Origin: Lachnospiraceae bacterium UBA3826
GTDB taxonomy: Bacteria > Bacillota > Clostridia > Lachnospirales > Lachnospiraceae
NCBI GenBank assembly: GCA_002393095.1
Contig: DGII01000083.1
Coordinates: forward strand, 1 to 23,738
Length of the DNA: 23,738 nucleotides
Direction of reading: 5' to 3'
In this document: in pieces, positions 15,089-22,885 of the stretch
Layout: each line of letters begins with the position of its first letter
Position numbering within the stretch: position 1 is the first letter of the stretch
Made by a program: the position numbers and the translations under genes
Notes under the pieces: generated by a model
Database searches by the model: none
Seen by the model: the letters and a program-made list of their open reading frames with translations, nothing else
Told to the model about the DNA's origin: nothing

Positions 15089-16098
15089 CTTCCGCTCATT
15101 CCTTCGATGTAAAATGCAAGTGAACGATACTTCTCTTCATTGATAACCTTGGCTATTCCCATGATCACGCTGTCAATGGGGTCCTCACTGGTGTTGACCT
15201 TAAGCCCCGTTGCCTCGGATAAAAGGGGCGCAAGATTATATATCTGCGATGCACCGCCTGTAAGATACAGACCGTTTCTGTATATATCAGCGCCAAGCTC
15301 CGGCGGAGTCCTCTCAAGGACCATCTTGACATTGTCAATGATCTGTGAGAAGGAATCTCTTAAGTTGGCATCAAGTATCTCCGGAGGTATCTCTCTCTCT
15401 ATGGGCAGACCGCTTACGATATCGCGTCCGTAGCATACAACATTTTGCCCTGATTTGATCAGAGAGCTCATGCTTATCTTGATCTTTTCGGCGGTCTTCT
15501 CTCCGATAAGCAGGTTGAATTCCTTACGCACGGTATTCCTTATATCTTCGTCAAATTGCTTGCCGGCGACCTTAAGGATACGGCTTAAAACTATACCTCC
15601 GAGGGAGAGAATGGATATCTCGGTCGTGGAGTAGCCAACGTTTACTATAAGCACACCCTGAGAGTTCTTAACGTCTATATCAAGGCCCAGTCCGTCGGCA
15701 ACAGCCTTCTCCACTACGTGGATCTTATGTGCTTTAATACCCGCATCCTCTACAAGATCATAGAAGGCTCTCTTCTCCACATCCGTAACATCCGTAGGCA
15801 CGGCTATGACATAATCCGCCGGCTTTAATCCGCCCTTAGACAGATCCGTGATGAAGAGCTTAAGCAGAGTCTCCATATTACTTATATCGGCTATCACACC
15901 ATTGATAACGGGAAAGCTTGCCACAATGCTTGCCGGAGCCTTCTCATACATATCAAAAGCGGAATCTCCGTATGCAAGAAGTACATTGCCGTTCTCTATG
16001 GCGATCATATTCTTCTCCATAAAGATACTGTTGTCTATTTGATTATAGATCCTGATATTGCTGGTACCTATGTCGATACCGAAGTAGTTATTTGCCAT
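15085..16098 (-). CDS. mreB: MreB-family actin-like protein with altered phosphate-2 loop
   Basis: MreB forms membrane-bound actin-like filaments that steer side-wall synthesis. The 337-residue protein aligns with the family throughout: FGIDIGTSNIRIY (6-18, phosphate-1), VVEKAVADGLG (128-138, with Glu130 in the catalytic region), ILSLGGIVLSR, FNLLIGEKTAEKIKISM and YLTGGASQIYNL (278-289). The phosphate-2 loop is unusual. It reads VNVGYSTTE (152-160) where most MreB have VDIGGGTTE, so the conserved Asp is Asn153 and two glycines are replaced. The ATG at 16098 is preferred because AGAGGAG (16107-16113) is eight bases upstream; a GTG two codons earlier is too close to it. It starts 16 nt after the PLP-enzyme gene and overlaps mreC. 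Direct linkage to mreC, mreD, PBP2 and rodA supports a true elongasome role. Confidence 0.92.
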   Translation of the reverse strand: MANNYFGIDIGTSNIRIYNQIDNSIFMEKNMIAIENGNVLLAYGDSAFDMYEKAPASIVASFPVINGVIADISNMETLLKLFITDLSKGGLKPADYVIAVPTDVTDVEKRAFYDLVEDAGIKAHKIHVVEKAVADGLGLDIDVKNSQGVLIVNVGYSTTEISILSLGGIVLSRILKVAGKQFDEDIRNTVRKEFNLLIGEKTAEKIKISMSSLIKSGQNVVCYGRDIVSGLPIEREIPPEILDANLRDSFSQIIDNVKMVLERTPPELGADIYRNGLYLTGGASQIYNLAPLLSEATGLKVNTSEDPIDSVIMGIAKVINEEKYRSLAFYIEGMSGR

Positions 16099-16106
16099 TT
16101 TCACGG

Positions 16107-16113
16107 CTCCTCT
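16107..16113 (-). promoter_or_regulatory. ribosome binding site deciding the mreB start
   Basis: AGAGGAG is eight bases before the ATG at 16098 but only three before a GTG at 16104, so it supports the ATG. Confidence 0.7.
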
Positions 16114-16114
16114 C

Positions 16115-17407
16115 TTATTTTTCTGTATTCAAAACTTCCTGATATGCCTTCATTATACCGAACTTGCCGTGAGCCCACGTAAGTCCGCCCTGAAAATACA
16201 CGGCGTAGGGTTCCTTAATGGGGCCGTCGGCAGACAGCTCAATGCTCGAACCCGATATGAATGCTCCCGCTGCCATTATGACAGGAGAATCATAGCCCGG
16301 CATATCCCACGGTTCGGGAGTTACGAAGCCGTCAACAGGAGCTGCGGACTGTATGCCCTTGCAGAAGGCTATGACCTTCTTCGGACTTTTAAGAGTCACT
16401 GCCTGTATTATATCATGTCTGCTATCGGTTGCGTCAGGCACAACATCAAAGCCCGCATCCTTGAAAAGAGCCGCAGCAAATATCGCACTCTTAAGAGCGC
16501 TTGCCGTAACCGTAGGTGATAAGAACAAGCCCTGATAGAAGCTTCTTAACACCTCTAAGGACGCACCGACCTCTTTGCCAAGACCGGGACTTGTAAGTCT
16601 GACAGCGGCATTCTCTATGAAGGGCTTCCTTCCTACAATATAACCTCCTATGGGAGCCAGTCCGCCGCCTGGATTCTTGATAAGAGAACCCACCGCCATA
16701 TCCGCGCCGACCTCTGTAGGTTCAATAGTCTCCGTGAACTCTCCGTAGCAGTTATCCACCATACATATTATATCAGACCGGATGCCTTTAATAAATGCTA
16801 TAAGCTCACCGATTTCCCCGACCGAAAGAGTCTTGCGTGTCTGATAACCCTTGGATCTCTGGATGGTGACAAGTCTTGTTCTGTCATTTATCGCAGCCTT
16901 AATGGCATCATAATCAAAGCTTTTGCCGTCCTTAAGATCGACCTGCGAATAGGTTATACCATATTCGGCCAGACTTCCTCTGCTTTCACGGATGCCGATG
17001 ACCTCCTCTAAGGTATCATACGGCTTGCCTACGGGAGAAAGTATCTCATCTCCCGGACGCAGATTGCCGGATAATGCCACGGTCAGAGCATGGGTTCCGC
17101 AGGTTATCTGCGGTCTTACAAGTGCTTCCTCAGTCTTAAAGATACGGGAATATACTCTTTCAAGAGTATCTCGGCCGATATCATTGTAGCCGTATCCTGT
17201 TGTACCGTTTAAGCAGGCTTCGCTTACCCTCTCATCCTGCATTGCCTTTAAGACCTTAAGCTGATTATATTCCGCAACCCTGTCGATCTCCTTAAATCTC
17301 TCTTCCAAGGATGACAGTATCAGCTCACACTTATCATACACATCCTCGCTTATGCCCAATTCTCTGTATATATCTCTGGTAGTATTCATATTATCGTGCA
17401 GAGACAA
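16115..17407 (-). CDS. methionine gamma-lyase family (aluminium-resistance-type) PLP enzyme
   Basis: The 430-residue protein belongs to the methionine gamma-lyase-like group, often labelled aluminium resistance protein (YnbB in Bacillus). It is a fold-type I PLP enzyme related to the Cys/Met metabolism enzymes. NGTTGYGYNDIGRDTLERVY (67-86), VRPQITCGTHALTVAL (97-112), VDNCYGEF with Asp218, and GSLIKNPGGGLAPIGGYIVG with likely PLP-lysine Lys244 are visible. The true substrate has not been settled for the family; I would not assume methionine. The start is TTG at 17407, because a strong AAAGGAGG (17414-17421) lies six bases before it. The first ATG (17389) is 24 nt from that site and has none of its own. 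It overlaps miaA by 17 bases; ynbB also lies near miaA in Bacillus. Confidence 0.9.
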   Translation of the reverse strand: MSLHDNMNTTRDIYRELGISEDVYDKCELILSSLEERFKEIDRVAEYNQLKVLKAMQDERVSEACLNGTTGYGYNDIGRDTLERVYSRIFKTEEALVRPQITCGTHALTVALSGNLRPGDEILSPVGKPYDTLEEVIGIRESRGSLAEYGITYSQVDLKDGKSFDYDAIKAAINDRTRLVTIQRSKGYQTRKTLSVGEIGELIAFIKGIRSDIICMVDNCYGEFTETIEPTEVGADMAVGSLIKNPGGGLAPIGGYIVGRKPFIENAAVRLTSPGLGKEVGASLEVLRSFYQGLFLSPTVTASALKSAIFAAALFKDAGFDVVPDATDSRHDIIQAVTLKSPKKVIAFCKGIQSAAPVDGFVTPEPWDMPGYDSPVIMAAGAFISGSSIELSADGPIKEPYAVYFQGGLTWAHGKFGIMKAYQEVLNTEK

Positions 17408-18362
17408 GTCCTGCCTCCTTTGCTTTATTTATTATATATTCTGTGATGCTTTCTTCATCACCGGGTTTTCTTAGGATCATATCAACATCACGCTCTCTCT
17501 TAAGCCATGTAAGCTGTCTTTTGGCATAGTGCCGGCTGTTTTTCTTGATATCTGCAATAGCTTTGTCAAGGCTGCATTCGCCGCAGATATAAGAAGCGAT
17601 CTCCTTATAGCCTATTGATGACATGGAATTTAATCCGCGGTCATAGCCGGCCTCCAAAAGTGACTTAACCTCCTCCAAAAGCCCCTTTTCGATCATACTG
17701 TCCACGCGCCTGTCAATGCGCTCATACAAGACTTCTCTTTCAAAGTTCAGAGCGAAATACAGGTGATTATATTCGGACTGTCTGATGCTCTGCATATGAT
17801 TATACTCCGAAAAAAGCTTTCCGGTGTAATGATTGTATTCCAGAGCCCGAACGACCCTTCTGACATTATTGGGGTGCACTGTAAGAGCATATTCCGGGTC
17901 AGTCGCCTTAAGCTCATTGTATAGTGACATCCGCCCATCGGGAGTGTCGGCTTTATCATACAGCATATTACGGTAGCTTTTGTCGTGCGCCTCTTCTTCT
18001 GTAAGATCAACACCGTATATAAAGGCCTGAATGTAAAAGGCGCTTCCGCCCACAATGATCGGCAGCCGGCTTCTTGAATAAATGTCCTTTACCGCATCAT
18101 TGGCATATTTTATGAATGTATCCACCCCAAAGTACTCAGTCGGATCAAGGATATCTATCAGATGATGTCTGACACTTTTTAGCATGTCCTTATCCGGCTT
18201 TGCGGAGCCGATATCAAGTCCTCTGTAGACTGCAACGGAATCGGCGCTTATAAGCTCGCCGTCAAGCCTTTTGGCAAGAGAAAACGCTATATCCGATTTG
18301 CCGGAGCCTGTGGGACCTGCAATAATGATAAGAGGCGGTCTGCCGCAGGTTATATCTGTCAT
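17391..18362 (-). CDS. miaA: tRNA dimethylallyltransferase
   Basis: MiaA transfers a dimethylallyl group to N6 of A37 in tRNAs reading UNN codons, the first step to ms2i6A; MiaB, encoded in the same cluster, performs the second. The 323-residue protein has a P-loop (AGPTGSGKS, 15-23), SADSVAVYRGLDIGSAKPD (39-57) with Asp41 in the place of the catalytic Asp, VRHHLIDILDP, VGGSAFYIQAF (104-114), NNVRRVVRALE and the C-terminal RQLTWLKR motif. VGGS replaces the usual VGGT, and DSVAVY replaces DSMQVY; both look conservative. The ATG directly follows the mutL TAA with no spacer. Its 3' end carries the ribosome site of the next gene. Confidence 0.95.
   Translation of the reverse strand: MTDITCGRPPLIIIAGPTGSGKSDIAFSLAKRLDGELISADSVAVYRGLDIGSAKPDKDMLKSVRHHLIDILDPTEYFGVDTFIKYANDAVKDIYSRSRLPIIVGGSAFYIQAFIYGVDLTEEEAHDKSYRNMLYDKADTPDGRMSLYNELKATDPEYALTVHPNNVRRVVRALEYNHYTGKLFSEYNHMQSIRQSEYNHLYFALNFEREVLYERIDRRVDSMIEKGLLEEVKSLLEAGYDRGLNSMSSIGYKEIASYICGECSLDKAIADIKKNSRHYAKRQLTWLKRERDVDMILRKPGDEESITEYIINKAKEAGLVSAR
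17414..17421 (-). promoter_or_regulatory. ribosome binding site deciding a TTG start
   Basis: AAAGGAGG lies inside the last codons of miaA, six bases before the TTG at 17407 of the methionine gamma-lyase-family gene. It favours that TTG over the ATG at 17389. Confidence 0.8.
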
Positions 18363-20207
18363 TTACACGATCCTTTTGAACCTTTTCTCAATCTCGTATT
18401 TGGTCATGGTTATGATAGTCGGTCTTCCGTGAGGACAATTATAGGGATTGTCAAGTGTTAAAAGCTTGGCAAGCAGCTCCTTGATCTCAGCCTCGCTCAT
18501 GGGTGTATTACCCTTAACAGCGGACTTACATGCCATGGAAGCTATCTTGTCATTAATAACCTCAAATACTCCGGACAGTCTGCCTTCGCTTATCTCATCA
18601 AGAATACTTAAGAACAGCTCCTTGGGGTTATGTCCGTACAGATCCATGGGGATCGCCCTGAGACTTATATCAAAACCGCCGAATTCCTCTATCTCATACC
18701 CGATAGCCTTGAAATTATCCCCGTACTCCTTGATCACGGACAGCTCTGAGGGAGTAAGGGTTATCACTATGGCAGGTGACAACATCTGTCTTGCAACATT
18801 ATGCTCCTTCATCTGCTTTATCAAAGCCTCGTATTTTACCTTCTCATGCGCGGCGTGCTGGTCCATCATAAGAAGCTTGTCCTTATACGTGAAAAGCCAG
18901 TATGTATCAAAAATCTGTCCCACGATATTGTATTCCGAAACAGCATCATATGACAGCAGCTTATCATCAAAAAGCTCCATCTGGACAGAGGTATTCACAA
19001 GGACCGCGTCCGAAGCCTTGATCACATTTTTCTCAGGCTCTGAGACGGGGGCTTCGGGATACGGTTCACTTCCCGCAACCTCGGCTCCGAGTATCCTCCT
19101 TATGTCAAGGCTGCTCTTGCTTAGATCCCTGCTTATCCTGCCCTGCTCGAAGGGTTCGGCACTTGAAGGAGGAATCTCAGGCTCCTTTTCTTTGACAAGT
19201 ACAGTCTCCGGTATCATCTCTGATACCTTAAGGCGGCTTGCGACTGCACTGGATATAAGATCGGATATATATGTATTGTCCTTAAATCTTACCTCCATCT
19301 TGCTTGGATGTACATTGACATCTACATCCTTGGGGTCTATATCGATATACATGACAAAAAACGGGAATTTATGCTGCATCAGATACTCTCTGTAGCCATC
19401 TTCAACGGCTCTTGATATTACATCGCTCTTGATATATCTTCCGTTGACAAAAAAATTCTCGTAGTTTCTTGTACTTCTGTTAAGCTCCGGCTTGCCGAGA
19501 TATCCTCTGATAGTCATACCATCGGCTTCGGTATTAAGCTCTATCAGAGCCGTGGCACATTCTTTGCCGAAAAGCCTGTATACAAGCTCTTTGATATCTC
19601 CGTTGCCGGAGGTATGGAACTTTATCTGTCCTCCGTTAATGAACTTTAAGGACACCTTGGGATTGGCCAATGCCAGGTGCTCAAGTACTTCTGCCACATA
19701 TCCGGCCTCGGTGATGGCGCTTTTAAGGAATTTCCTCCTTGCCGGAGTATTGAAGAATATATTCTTGACTATGATCGTGGTTCCCGAAGGAACACCTACC
19801 TCCTTAACCTCTATCTCCTTAGAGCCCTCAATGACATATCTTGTACCGATTATGGAATCCTCGGACTTGGATATAAGCTCAACCTGACATACTGCCGCAA
19901 TGGAACTCAATGCCTCACCGCGAAAGCCCAGGCTTCTGATGGATAAAAGGTCTGTACTGCCCCATATCTTACTGGTCGCATGCCTGTAGAAAGCCTTGGG
20001 AATATCTTCCCCTGATATTCCGATACCGTTATCCGTGACCCTTATAAAAGAGATTCCGCCGTCCTTGATCTCGACAGTTATGGCATCTGCACCGGCGTCA
20101 ATGGAATTCTCAACCAGTTCCTTGACGATACCCGCCGGTCTGTCAACAACCTCACCGGCTGCTATCTGATTGATTGTTTCTTCATTAAGCACATGGATAA
20201 TGGACAT
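18363..20207 (-). CDS. mutL: DNA mismatch repair protein MutL (endonuclease type)
   Basis: MutL couples MutS mismatch recognition to strand removal. The 614-residue form starts MSIIHVLNEETINQIAAGEV. GHKL ATPase motifs are present: ELVENSIDAGA, DNGIGI, YRHATSKI and LGFRGEALSSI. The C-terminal domain carries the metal-dependent endonuclease motif DQHAAHEKVKYE (449-460, DQHAxxExxxxE), ACKSAVKG (from 559) and CPHGRPT (591-597), so it nicks DNA itself, as expected in species lacking MutH. QMELF (409-413), at the end of the linker, resembles a sliding-clamp peptide. The start is set by AGGAGGAG (20210-20217) two bases before the ATG run; an ATG seven codons upstream (20228) overlaps mutS and precedes that site. 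It begins eight bases after the mutS stop and ends against miaA. Confidence 0.96.
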   Translation of the reverse strand: MSIIHVLNEETINQIAAGEVVDRPAGIVKELVENSIDAGADAITVEIKDGGISFIRVTDNGIGISGEDIPKAFYRHATSKIWGSTDLLSIRSLGFRGEALSSIAAVCQVELISKSEDSIIGTRYVIEGSKEIEVKEVGVPSGTTIIVKNIFFNTPARRKFLKSAITEAGYVAEVLEHLALANPKVSLKFINGGQIKFHTSGNGDIKELVYRLFGKECATALIELNTEADGMTIRGYLGKPELNRSTRNYENFFVNGRYIKSDVISRAVEDGYREYLMQHKFPFFVMYIDIDPKDVDVNVHPSKMEVRFKDNTYISDLISSAVASRLKVSEMIPETVLVKEKEPEIPPSSAEPFEQGRISRDLSKSSLDIRRILGAEVAGSEPYPEAPVSEPEKNVIKASDAVLVNTSVQMELFDDKLLSYDAVSEYNIVGQIFDTYWLFTYKDKLLMMDQHAAHEKVKYEALIKQMKEHNVARQMLSPAIVITLTPSELSVIKEYGDNFKAIGYEIEEFGGFDISLRAIPMDLYGHNPKELFLSILDEISEGRLSGVFEVINDKIASMACKSAVKGNTPMSEAEIKELLAKLLTLDNPYNCPHGRPTIITMTKYEIEKRFKRIV

Positions 20208-20209
20208 AT

Positions 20210-20217
20210 CTCCTCCT
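20210..20217 (-). promoter_or_regulatory. ribosome binding site deciding the mutL start
   Basis: AGGAGGAG spans the mutS stop codon and precedes the ATG at 20207 closely (AGGAGG ends four bases before it). An alternative ATG at 20228 lies upstream of it, so the 614-residue MutL is favoured. Confidence 0.8.
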
Positions 20218-22885
20218 ATCCGTTCCATCTGTTATTAAGTGAATTCTGAAGCTTATACAGTGTGTTAAGAGCGTCTAAAGGTGTCAGATTACTGATATCC
20301 AGTTCCTTTAATTCTCTTATAACGTCCTCATCGGTGGATGTGGCGAAAAGTGACATCTGTGTCAGATCTACCTGATCGTAATGCTCGACCTTTTTACCCT
20401 TATTATCGCCTGTTGTGGTTATTGCGATGCTCTGTATCTTGTCTATGATATCATTATCCACAAGCGATGAGACGATCTCCTTGGCGCGGCCGATCACGAT
20501 ATCGGGAACACCGGCCAGCTTTGCTACCTGTATACCGTAGCTTTTGTCGGCCCCACCTTTAACGATCTTCCTTAAGAATACGATATCGTCACCGTCCTCC
20601 TTGACCGCAATGCAATAATTATTCACATTGTTCATCTTACTCTCAAGCTCTGTAAGCTCATGATAATGAGTTGCGAACAGCGTCTTGGCACCTAAAAGCT
20701 TGGTATTGGCAATGTGTTCCACGACAGCCCATGCTATGCTTAAGCCGTCGAAGGTGGAGGTTCCCCTTCCTATCTCATCAAGAATGATAAGGCTTTGGGA
20801 TGTGGCATTGCGAAGAATATTGGCAACCTCGTTCATCTCCACCATGAAGGTCGACTGTCCGCTCGCAAGATCATCGCTTGCACCGACTCTTGTGAATATC
20901 CTGTCAACGATACACATATCGGCAGAATCGGCGGGCACGAAGGAGCCTATCTGTGTCATAAGCGTTATCAGGGCAACCTGACGCATATATGTGGATTTAC
21001 CTGCCATATTGGGACCGGTTATTATGGATATAAGCCTTTTATTATTGTCAAGAAGCGTATCGTTGGGGATGAACATATCTCCGCCTGTCATCTTCTCGAC
21101 GACAGGATGTCTGCCTCCCTTTATGGATATGACACCCTTGTCATTAAGCTTCGGTCTGCAATATCCGTTCTGCTCTGCGGCAAGCGCCAAGGCTGCGAAT
21201 ACATCAAGTGCCGAGATTGCCTTGGCTGTCTTCTGAAGTATCTCGGTCCTTCCCCGTATGGCTTCTCTTATCTCGACAAAGGCATCATACTCAAGTCCCG
21301 TAAGCTTATCCTCCGCACCGAGAATCATATCCTCAAGCTCCTTAAGTCTTGCACAGGTATAGCGTTCCGCATTGGTCAAAGTCTGCTTGCGTATATAATC
21401 GTCAGGAGCCTTCTCCTTGGAACCGTTACTTATCTCTATGCAATACCCGAATACCTTATTGTACTTAACATGCAGACTTTTGATACCGAGCCTCTCCTGT
21501 TCCCCGGCTTCGAAGTCCTTGACCCACTGCTTACCCTCGGTACTGGCTTTTCTTAACTCATCGATATCCTTATCATAGCCGCTTTTGATGAAACCGCCTT
21601 CTCTTATGGACAAGGGCGGTTCATCGACTATGGCATCCTCTATCATGGTATATATATCCTCAAGAGGGTCTATGTCTTCACTTATCTTCCTGATAAGCTC
21701 ACTGTCAAGCTCTGATGTGATAAGCTTGATGGCAGGAAGCATGGAGAGTGAGGACTTTAAGGACAGCATATCTCTGGGATTGATGGTATTGAAGGCTATC
21801 TTGCCCACTAACCTCTCAAGGTCATATACCGTTCCCAGATACTCTCTTAATTCATCCCGCTCTATGGGGTTGGCTTTAAGGATCTCCACGGCATCAAGCC
21901 TTTTGACTATCTCTTCCCTGTCCACAAGAGGCTGCCGTATATAGGACGCAAGTGTGCGGCTTCCCATGGCCGTCCTTGTCTTATCAAGGACCCATAGCAG
22001 AGAGCCCCGCTTAAGCTTATCCCTTAAGGTCTCCGTCAGCTCAAGATTACGCCTTGTAGAGCTGTCAAGAAGCATATATCTGCTGGCGATATAGGGATAG
22101 AGGTGTGTAAAATGCTTAAGCTCCTGCTTCTGCGTCTCATACAGATATTGCAGCAGACTTCCCGCGGCGACCACCCCGTTAGGGAAATCCGATATACCAA
22201 GTCCTGAGATACCGTTGATACCGAAGTGTTTGGCGATGAAATTCCTGCATCGGTCCTCATCATAGTAATGCGGCGGCAAAGCGCTAATGGCTATATTAAG
22301 CTTATCATGCAGCGCCGAAGCATCCACTCCGCTTACAAGGAAAGCCTCATTGCATACTATCTCCGAGGGATTGTACTTAATGATCTCATCAAGCAGCTCA
22401 CCTTTATCCGAAACCTCGCTCAGATAATAGTCACCTGTCGTAACATCGGCTATTGACAGACCGATATTATCACAGGTGTAGGATATGCTCATGATATAAT
22501 TGTTGCTCTCCTTATCAAGTACAAGTTCGCTTGTATTGGTACCGGGAGTAACTATCCTTACAACTTCCCTCTTGACAAGCCCCTTGGCAAGCTTGGGGTC
22601 CTCCACTTGCTCGCATATGGCTACCTTGTAGCCTCTGTCAACAAGTCTGTCCAGATAATGCTCAACTGCATGATAGGGTACGCCGCACATCGGAGCCTTC
22701 TCTTCAAGACCGCACTGCTTACCTGTCAGCGTGATCTCCAATTCTTTCGAGGCCGTCAGAGCATCATCAAAAAACATCTCGTAGAAATCACCCAGCCTGT
22801 AGAAAAGTATACAATCCTTATACTCTTCCTTGGTATCGATATACAGTTTCATCATCGGAGATAATTTCTCGTAGTCTATATTCAT
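20216..22885 (-). CDS. mutS: DNA mismatch repair protein MutS
   Basis: MutS binds mismatches and small loops and recruits MutL. The 889-residue protein is a complete MutS1. The mismatch-reading GDFYEMF carries the Phe34-x-Glu36 pair (domain I); connector, lever and clamp regions follow. The ATPase domain has TGPNMAGKST (623-632, Walker A), STFMVEMNEVANIL (678-691), LIILDEIGRGTSTFDG (699-714, Walker B) and FATHYHELTELE. The C-terminal part has QMSLF (843-847), matching the beta-clamp-binding peptide consensus, and then a helix-turn-helix tail (LDISNLTPLDALNTLYKL). The ATG overlaps the miaB TGA by four bases; the ribosome site is weak, so coupling is likely. mutL follows after eight bases. Confidence 0.97.
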   Translation of the reverse strand: MNIDYEKLSPMMKLYIDTKEEYKDCILFYRLGDFYEMFFDDALTASKELEITLTGKQCGLEEKAPMCGVPYHAVEHYLDRLVDRGYKVAICEQVEDPKLAKGLVKREVVRIVTPGTNTSELVLDKESNNYIMSISYTCDNIGLSIADVTTGDYYLSEVSDKGELLDEIIKYNPSEIVCNEAFLVSGVDASALHDKLNIAISALPPHYYDEDRCRNFIAKHFGINGISGLGISDFPNGVVAAGSLLQYLYETQKQELKHFTHLYPYIASRYMLLDSSTRRNLELTETLRDKLKRGSLLWVLDKTRTAMGSRTLASYIRQPLVDREEIVKRLDAVEILKANPIERDELREYLGTVYDLERLVGKIAFNTINPRDMLSLKSSLSMLPAIKLITSELDSELIRKISEDIDPLEDIYTMIEDAIVDEPPLSIREGGFIKSGYDKDIDELRKASTEGKQWVKDFEAGEQERLGIKSLHVKYNKVFGYCIEISNGSKEKAPDDYIRKQTLTNAERYTCARLKELEDMILGAEDKLTGLEYDAFVEIREAIRGRTEILQKTAKAISALDVFAALALAAEQNGYCRPKLNDKGVISIKGGRHPVVEKMTGGDMFIPNDTLLDNNKRLISIITGPNMAGKSTYMRQVALITLMTQIGSFVPADSADMCIVDRIFTRVGASDDLASGQSTFMVEMNEVANILRNATSQSLIILDEIGRGTSTFDGLSIAWAVVEHIANTKLLGAKTLFATHYHELTELESKMNNVNNYCIAVKEDGDDIVFLRKIVKGGADKSYGIQVAKLAGVPDIVIGRAKEIVSSLVDNDIIDKIQSIAITTTGDNKGKKVEHYDQVDLTQMSLFATSTDEDVIRELKELDISNLTPLDALNTLYKLQNSLNNRWNG

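Noticed and set aside
17391..18362. MiaA as a degenerate enzyme because of VGGS for VGGT and DSVAVY for DSMQVY
   Set aside because: The P-loop and Asp41 are intact, E. coli MiaA itself has DSALIY, and Thr to Ser is conservative, so it looks functional.
18448..19395. 315-codon open frame on the plus strand inside mutL
   Set aside because: It is antisense to a fully recognised MutL, has Ser/Leu-rich content typical of a mirrored frame, and shows no family motif or supporting neighbours.
20795..21556. 253-codon open frame on the plus strand inside mutS
   Set aside because: It lies antisense to the MutS core and ATPase domains and has no recognisable domain; it is a shadow frame.
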